This document shows, piece by piece, positions 17,538 through 21,059 of a stretch of 21,059 nucleotides of DNA. Source of the stretch: Candidatus Nanohaloarchaea archaeon (GTDB taxonomy: Archaea; EX4484-52; GLR71). The position numbers and the translations under genes are program-made. Within the stretch, counting starts at the first letter, position 1, and every line of letters begins with the position of its first letter. Location: assembly GCA_030671745.1 (NCBI GenBank), contig DAOVHT010000006.1, forward strand, positions 1-21,059, given 5' to 3'. The notes under the pieces are model-generated. The model ran no database searches, had not been told where the DNA came from, and saw only the letters and a list, made by a program, of their open reading frames with translations.

Positions 17538-19415
17538 ATGCCAGAAGATGCGAAAAAGGACACACAAGACATTGATGAATCCGAAAATGTTATTAGTGTC
17601 AATGATTTTGATAATCTTGAGAGTAAAGAGAAAAAGAAATCAGTCTCAGGTATCTTTGGTAAACTAGTGAACAAGAAAAGTGATAAGAAAAAAAATGATA
17701 AGGATAACAGCCATGACGCACAATCATATGATCCTAAAGATGATACCGAAATCGGTAAAGTCAAGAAAACGATGGATGATATCACGATAAAGACCGATAA
17801 GATTGAAGGAAAACTTGAGATGCTCGACAACATCGAGAAAGATAAGAATGAAGAGATATCAAGACTTACGGAAGAAATCGGTGAATTGCGTTCGATGATA
17901 TTTGATAGAGAGAAATCATCCAATGATGTATTGACTAAATTTGAAAAGATAAAAGATGCAACAGAAGAGATAAACCCAGGTAGAATCAAAAAAAATATGG
18001 ACCGGAAAGGAAAAAAGTTGCTTGAGCTTGAAGCTAAACTAGAAATAGAAACTGAACGCAATACCAAATTTGAGAAACAGATAACTAAAATAGATAAAGT
18101 CTATGAAAATATCAAAAGCATTGAAAGCCTGACCAATATAACCAAATATATTGACAAACAGATCAAGAAAATCAAGGATGAGAAAGATTATATCAACCGT
18201 ACCACCTCAAAGGTCGAACAGATATTCTTTGAACTGAACAAGAAACAAGAGGCTTTAGATAGTATAACTGAAAAGATTGAGGGCAATAAAGAACTTATGG
18301 AAGATAATGTTCGCGCAATAGATGCTGTCGAGATGAAATTTGAGAGTATGATCACAAAGAAAGACATGAGTGTCATCAGAAAAGAATTGGGCGTACGGTT
18401 GGATAAGACTGAAGAACAGATGTTTAAGATGAAGGATCTTATGACCATATTGATTGAGAAAACAATGGCAAACGAGACGAAAATCAAAAAGAAAGAAGTG
18501 GATTTAAGTGATGTCGACCTAAAGATAGGGGAGAACACAGAATTGTCTAAAGAGAATGTACACGCAATCAAGGCTCTTGAAATGAAGATTGAAAAAAATA
18601 TACCTAAAGATATGAGTAAAATTAAAGAACAATTGAATCTGATGCAAAACGATAATAAAAACCATATGGATAATATCATGGATCTTATATCTACATTGAC
18701 TGAAAAGACAATTGCAAATGAGATGAAGATAAATGAAAAACAAGATGTTTTAGGTACTATAGATTCAAAGATTGAAAAAAACACAGAACTGTCTGAAGAT
18801 AATGTGCATGCAATCAAAGCTATTGAAATCAAGATTGAAAAGACTATGAGCCAAGATCTGGGCAAGATCAAAAAACAATTGAATTCAGTACTTAAAGATA
18901 ATAAGAATCAGATGGATAATATTATGGGTATCTTATCTACATTGACGGAGAAGACAATTGCAAATGAGATGAAGATAAATGAAAAACAGAAGATTGCAGA
19001 TAATGTAGATTCAAAAATAGATAATAATCGAGAGTTGCCTGAAGATATTATGGTCGAGACACCTGATATCAATGTTGATAATACAATTGAACAAGACACT
19101 ATAGAGAACCAGACACAGATAGATATGGTGCAGGCCGATGATGTAAATCAGACAAATGAGAGTATCATATCCGCATCGACTGAGAATAAAGAGATATATG
19201 AAAGACCTGATCTCGTTCTGGAATCTGAAGATGCGCCAAAAACTATTGCTGTACCAGAACAAAATAACATTTCTAGTGAATCTGAAGAAACTAAAAATAC
19301 ATCAAGTTCTCGGTCAGACATAGATCAAAGAACTGGTGAATCTTTAGAGTCATTGATTGATGATTACGATTCGCGAATTGAAACTAAACCTTCTGATAAT
19401 AAAAGAATTGCTTAA
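17538..19415 (+). CDS. Long cytoplasmic coiled-coil protein with tandem repeats
   Basis: 625 aa, no signal peptide or membrane helix. The N-terminus (about residues 1-70) is charged and disordered. Residues 70-230 are heptad-rich coiled coil (DKIEGKLEMLDNIEKDKNE, RLTEEIGELRSMI, KVEQIFFELNKK), followed by three 82-83-residue repeats plus a fragment of a fourth, and an acidic, Ser/Gln-rich tail of about 120 residues. The first coil resembles in style coiled-coil proteins I recall from DPANN archaea and, more remotely, archaellum accessory proteins FlaC/D/E (ArlCDE); this is a weak resemblance. The gene starts 28 nt after the giant ATPase with its own strong SD, so the two are almost certainly co-transcribed. 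A scaffold or adaptor binding the ATPase ring is the simplest reading, but an interaction is inferred. An SMC-like or pure structural role cannot be excluded; it has no Walker motifs. Confidence 0.85.
   Translation: MPEDAKKDTQDIDESENVISVNDFDNLESKEKKKSVSGIFGKLVNKKSDKKKNDKDNSHDAQSYDPKDDTEIGKVKKTMDDITIKTDKIEGKLEMLDNIEKDKNEEISRLTEEIGELRSMIFDREKSSNDVLTKFEKIKDATEEINPGRIKKNMDRKGKKLLELEAKLEIETERNTKFEKQITKIDKVYENIKSIESLTNITKYIDKQIKKIKDEKDYINRTTSKVEQIFFELNKKQEALDSITEKIEGNKELMEDNVRAIDAVEMKFESMITKKDMSVIRKELGVRLDKTEEQMFKMKDLMTILIEKTMANETKIKKKEVDLSDVDLKIGENTELSKENVHAIKALEMKIEKNIPKDMSKIKEQLNLMQNDNKNHMDNIMDLISTLTEKTIANEMKINEKQDVLGTIDSKIEKNTELSEDNVHAIKAIEIKIEKTMSQDLGKIKKQLNSVLKDNKNQMDNIMGILSTLTEKTIANEMKINEKQKIADNVDSKIDNNRELPEDIMVETPDINVDNTIEQDTIENQTQIDMVQADDVNQTNESIISASTENKEIYERPDLVLESEDAPKTIAVPEQNNISSESEETKNTSSSRSDIDQRTGESLESLIDDYDSRIETKPSDNKRIA
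18237..19046 (+). repeat. 82-residue coiled-coil tandem repeats (3 full, 1 partial)
   Basis: Unit 1 (18237-18485) has 83 codons, units 2 (18486-18731) and 3 (18732-18977) have 82 each, and a partial unit follows from 18978. Aligned features are KxI..N.EL.EDNVHAIKA.E.KIEK, K.QLN...KDNKN.MDNIM, LTEKTIANEMKI and NEKQ. The end of unit 2 and the end of unit 3 are nearly identical in DNA (TTGAC-GA-AAGACAATTGC and onward), pointing to recent duplication. Unit 1 is more diverged. Confidence 0.85.
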
Positions 19416-19435
19416 AACTTATTTCTGATTTAACT

Positions 19436-19458
19436 TCTGTTACATTCAATTGTAACAA
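19436..19458. promoter_or_regulatory. Dyad 1 of a matched pair
   Basis: TCTGTTAC, seven bases, TGTAACAA. The central arms TGTTACA/TGTAACA form a perfect 7-bp inverted repeat with a 6-nt spacer. It lies between two convergent genes. Confidence 0.5.
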
Positions 19459-19468
19459 ATCCAGTCAA

Positions 19469-19491
19469 TCTGTTACGGGTGACTGTAACAA
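19469..19491. promoter_or_regulatory. Dyad 2 of a matched pair
   Basis: TCTGTTAC, seven different bases, TGTAACAA: the same outer 16 bases in the same spacing as dyad 1, starting exactly 33 bp further on (about three helical turns). The inner bases differ, so the shared parts appear to be conserved arms. A binding or recombination site is possible; each could also fold as a hairpin in a bidirectional terminator. Confidence 0.5.
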
Positions 19492-19503
19492 CTACGGTCG
19501 TGT

Positions 19504-21059
19504 TTAGGAAGATTCATAATTAAAATGTCTCATGTTGTTATTTCTTGCGTTGATATTTCGTTTTTTTACTGTATAAGTCTGGTTCCAGATCAATAAGATT
19601 ATGAGCAGTATGATGATCAGACCGATACCTATGGTGATCAGACTGTCATCTTTTTTTGGACTGTAATAGTCTATGATCTCAAAATCACGGGTTGACATCG
19701 CCTCACGTCCAGTATATGTCACGAATGCCTCAAAAGTGTATACACCTTCATCAACACCTTTTGGTAGGTCAAGGTCTAGTATCCTCTCTTTCTTGTCAGT
19801 CACGGCGATGGTGTCTGTGCTTCCAGTTATGTGTTCACCGTCCTGGGTCTTTACCGCATAATTTATCATGACATCAACTTTAGCTTTCGGTCCGCCAACA
19901 TTTTCCATAGTCAGAAGTGCAGTTACCGGGTTCCCGATAGAGACTGTTTTTGTCAGTATATTTAGGATTATATCGAATAATGGTATGTTGACATCTGTGT
20001 ACATCTCGGTCACTATGTGAGTCTTATATGCAGGGTCATAACCGCCAAGGATTGTAGGTAAGAGCCAGGAGCCACCACCTAAAATTGTTGCATTGTAGAC
20101 TATTGTTATGCTGTCATTGTCATAGAGTATACCGCTCCAGTTGGTGTAGTTGTAGGTGAAATTGTAGTGGTAAATATCTACCGAGACCCCGTCCTGTAAA
20201 GTGTCTTGAGTGGGGTTGCCTAAAGAGTAATCGGAGTCATTGTACAGGCTGTAGGTCTGGCTGTTGCTGTCATTGTAATAGGTTATGGTCTTGTTGTTGA
20301 TTGTAGCGCCAGTCGGAAGGAAATCTGATAACATGATCTCGCTCAGGCCGGCGTCACCTATTGCATCGACCACAATAGTAACTGTGATGTTCTGAGGGTT
20401 CGCAGGGTTTATGTATATCGATTTAGTACCCCTCAATACTGCGCCAGATGCTGAAATATTTTTCAGGTAGTTATCGGATTTTAGATTACTGTTGATATCC
20501 TTCGCAGATACATTTGTGTACATAATCCTTACCTCACCGGAATCTAACTGTGATGATGTCATCTCGTAAGTCAAGATGATTGAATCATTCTCTTTGATGT
20601 AACCTGTAAGATTAGTCTCTGATATGTTTGAGATGTTGACTTGCACTTGGGTGTTGTTATTCTGTGCTAGGTCTATGATGTTTACAGTTAATCCAGATGT
20701 TAATTCTGTCAATTCTGCAGTAGTACCATTCTTGAAATATACAGTTATGTCTGTCGAGTTGTAGAAATCATAAGGTATCTCATCTGTGATGTTTATCGAG
20801 TATACATCATTCTGTGTCTGGTTGACTTTTACTGTTGTGTTGACAGTTATTGTCTCGTTCTCGCCGGCGACCAAGATGTCTGGGCTCAGGATCTTTGTAA
20901 TCTGCAAAGAGATGAGATTGACTGTGAAATCTACCTCGTCCATGTTCCAGTTATCGGCTGTGTCGTTCGCGTAAAGTTTGAGGTTGTTGGCGCCTTCTGT
21001 AGCTGTTATTGTCGTGTTCTGGCAGGATGCTAGGGTCGTGTTTGCGCCGTTGAGTTCAT
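19504..21059 (-). CDS. Membrane-anchored surface protein, N-terminus beyond the window
   Basis: 517 aa are visible, and the frame stays open to the right edge, so the start is missing. ATG 20943 is only internal: the sequence before it (NTTITATEGANNLKLYANDT) continues the same beta-sandwich style. The body has a module starting SDFLPTGA and ending LPTILGGYDP, matching MDYIPADI...LPVQIAAFDP of the 1102-aa protein. A juxtamembrane Ig-like domain (LFDIILNILTKTVSIGNPVT...EGVYTFEAFVTYTG) matches the domain just before the helix of the giant ATPase protein. A membrane helix (about 20 residues, ITIGIGLIIILLIILLIW) precedes a basic, Asn-rich cytoplasmic tail (TYTVKKRNINARNNNMRHF). Many N-x-S/T sequons. 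Convergent with the coiled-coil gene. Probably an adhesin or envelope component. Confidence 0.85.
   Translation of the reverse strand, partial: ELNGANTTLASCQNTTITATEGANNLKLYANDTADNWNMDEVDFTVNLISLQITKILSPDILVAGENETITVNTTVKVNQTQNDVYSINITDEIPYDFYNSTDITVYFKNGTTAELTELTSGLTVNIIDLAQNNNTQVQVNISNISETNLTGYIKENDSIILTYEMTSSQLDSGEVRIMYTNVSAKDINSNLKSDNYLKNISASGAVLRGTKSIYINPANPQNITVTIVVDAIGDAGLSEIMLSDFLPTGATINNKTITYYNDSNSQTYSLYNDSDYSLGNPTQDTLQDGVSVDIYHYNFTYNYTNWSGILYDNDSITIVYNATILGGGSWLLPTILGGYDPAYKTHIVTEMYTDVNIPLFDIILNILTKTVSIGNPVTALLTMENVGGPKAKVDVMINYAVKTQDGEHITGSTDTIAVTDKKERILDLDLPKGVDEGVYTFEAFVTYTGREAMSTRDFEIIDYYSPKKDDSLITIGIGLIIILLIILLIWNQTYTVKKRNINARNNNMRHFNYESS

Noticed and set aside
16906..17565. 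Minus-strand 219-codon frame
   Set aside because: It lies wholly antisense to the ATPase core and the junction with the next gene. The plus strand shows clear Walker B and helical motifs, and the antisense product is Ser/Phe/Leu-rich, as expected for an antisense reading.
17519..18067. Minus-strand 182-codon frame
   Set aside because: Antisense to the Lys/Glu-rich coiled coil; the long Ser/Leu/Phe run is the mirror of Lys/Glu codons.
18188..18871. Minus-strand 227-codon frame with apparent membrane segments
   Set aside because: Antisense to the repeat array. Its own repeats merely mirror the sense repeats.
20941..20943. ATG at 20943 as start of the right-edge protein
   Set aside because: The frame remains open with the same surface-protein style up to the window edge, and no signal peptide follows this ATG.

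Overview
The window looks archaeal. It is AT-rich, and the genes are preceded by GGTGA/GTGAT-type Shine-Dalgarno sequences and A/T-rich TATA boxes instead of bacterial -10/-35 pairs. The dominant products are very large secreted or membrane-anchored beta-sandwich proteins crowded with N-glycosylation sequons (N-x-S/T), as in S-layer and surface proteins. Sequence style (propeller plus Ig-like ectodomain, a CGNxVCExGENxxNCPxDC motif, a membrane-proximal Ig-like domain, a HerA-type ATPase) suggests a DPANN-like archaeon of the Woesearchaeota/Pacearchaeota kind. That assignment rests on recollection of family style, not on a marker gene.

Layout, left to right. (1) 40-4110, minus strand: a probable operon with a 1102-aa surface glycoprotein first, then two small paralogous membrane-anchored coiled-coil proteins (67 aa and about 161 aa). 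The second small protein carries a tail of 16 imperfect pentapeptide repeats. A TATA box and a perfect dyad over the predicted start site precede the operon. (2) 4126-4658: a long gene-poor gap with a possible decayed or MITE-like element bounded by 9-bp inverted repeats. (3) 4659-7886, minus: a 1075-aa paralogue of the first surface protein. (4) 7887-8194: a divergent promoter region. (5) 8195-17509, plus: a 3104-aa giant with a signal peptide, a seven-bladed propeller, a long Ig-like and carbohydrate-binding-like stalk, a Cys motif, a juxtamembrane Ig-like domain, one membrane helix and a complete cytoplasmic HerA/FtsK-type ATPase. (6) 17538-19415, plus, 28 nt downstream: a 625-aa soluble coiled-coil protein with 82-residue tandem repeats. 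(7) 19416-19503: a convergent gap with two identically built dyads 33 bp apart. (8) 19504 to the right edge, minus: the C-terminal 517 residues of another membrane-anchored surface protein whose start lies outside the window.

Read together, the window is a cell-surface locus. Three surface proteins share modules (a beta-sandwich adhesin-like body and a C-terminal membrane anchor). The giant couples the same kind of ectodomain across the membrane to a pumping-type ATPase and is paired with a cytoplasmic coiled-coil partner. The best candidate for an undescribed system is this unit: an outside sensor or binder, an inside HerA-like motor, a coiled-coil scaffold, and possibly the small membrane coiled-coil proteins. 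Its function cannot be read from sequence; adhesion, host contact, secretion or DNA transport are all possible.
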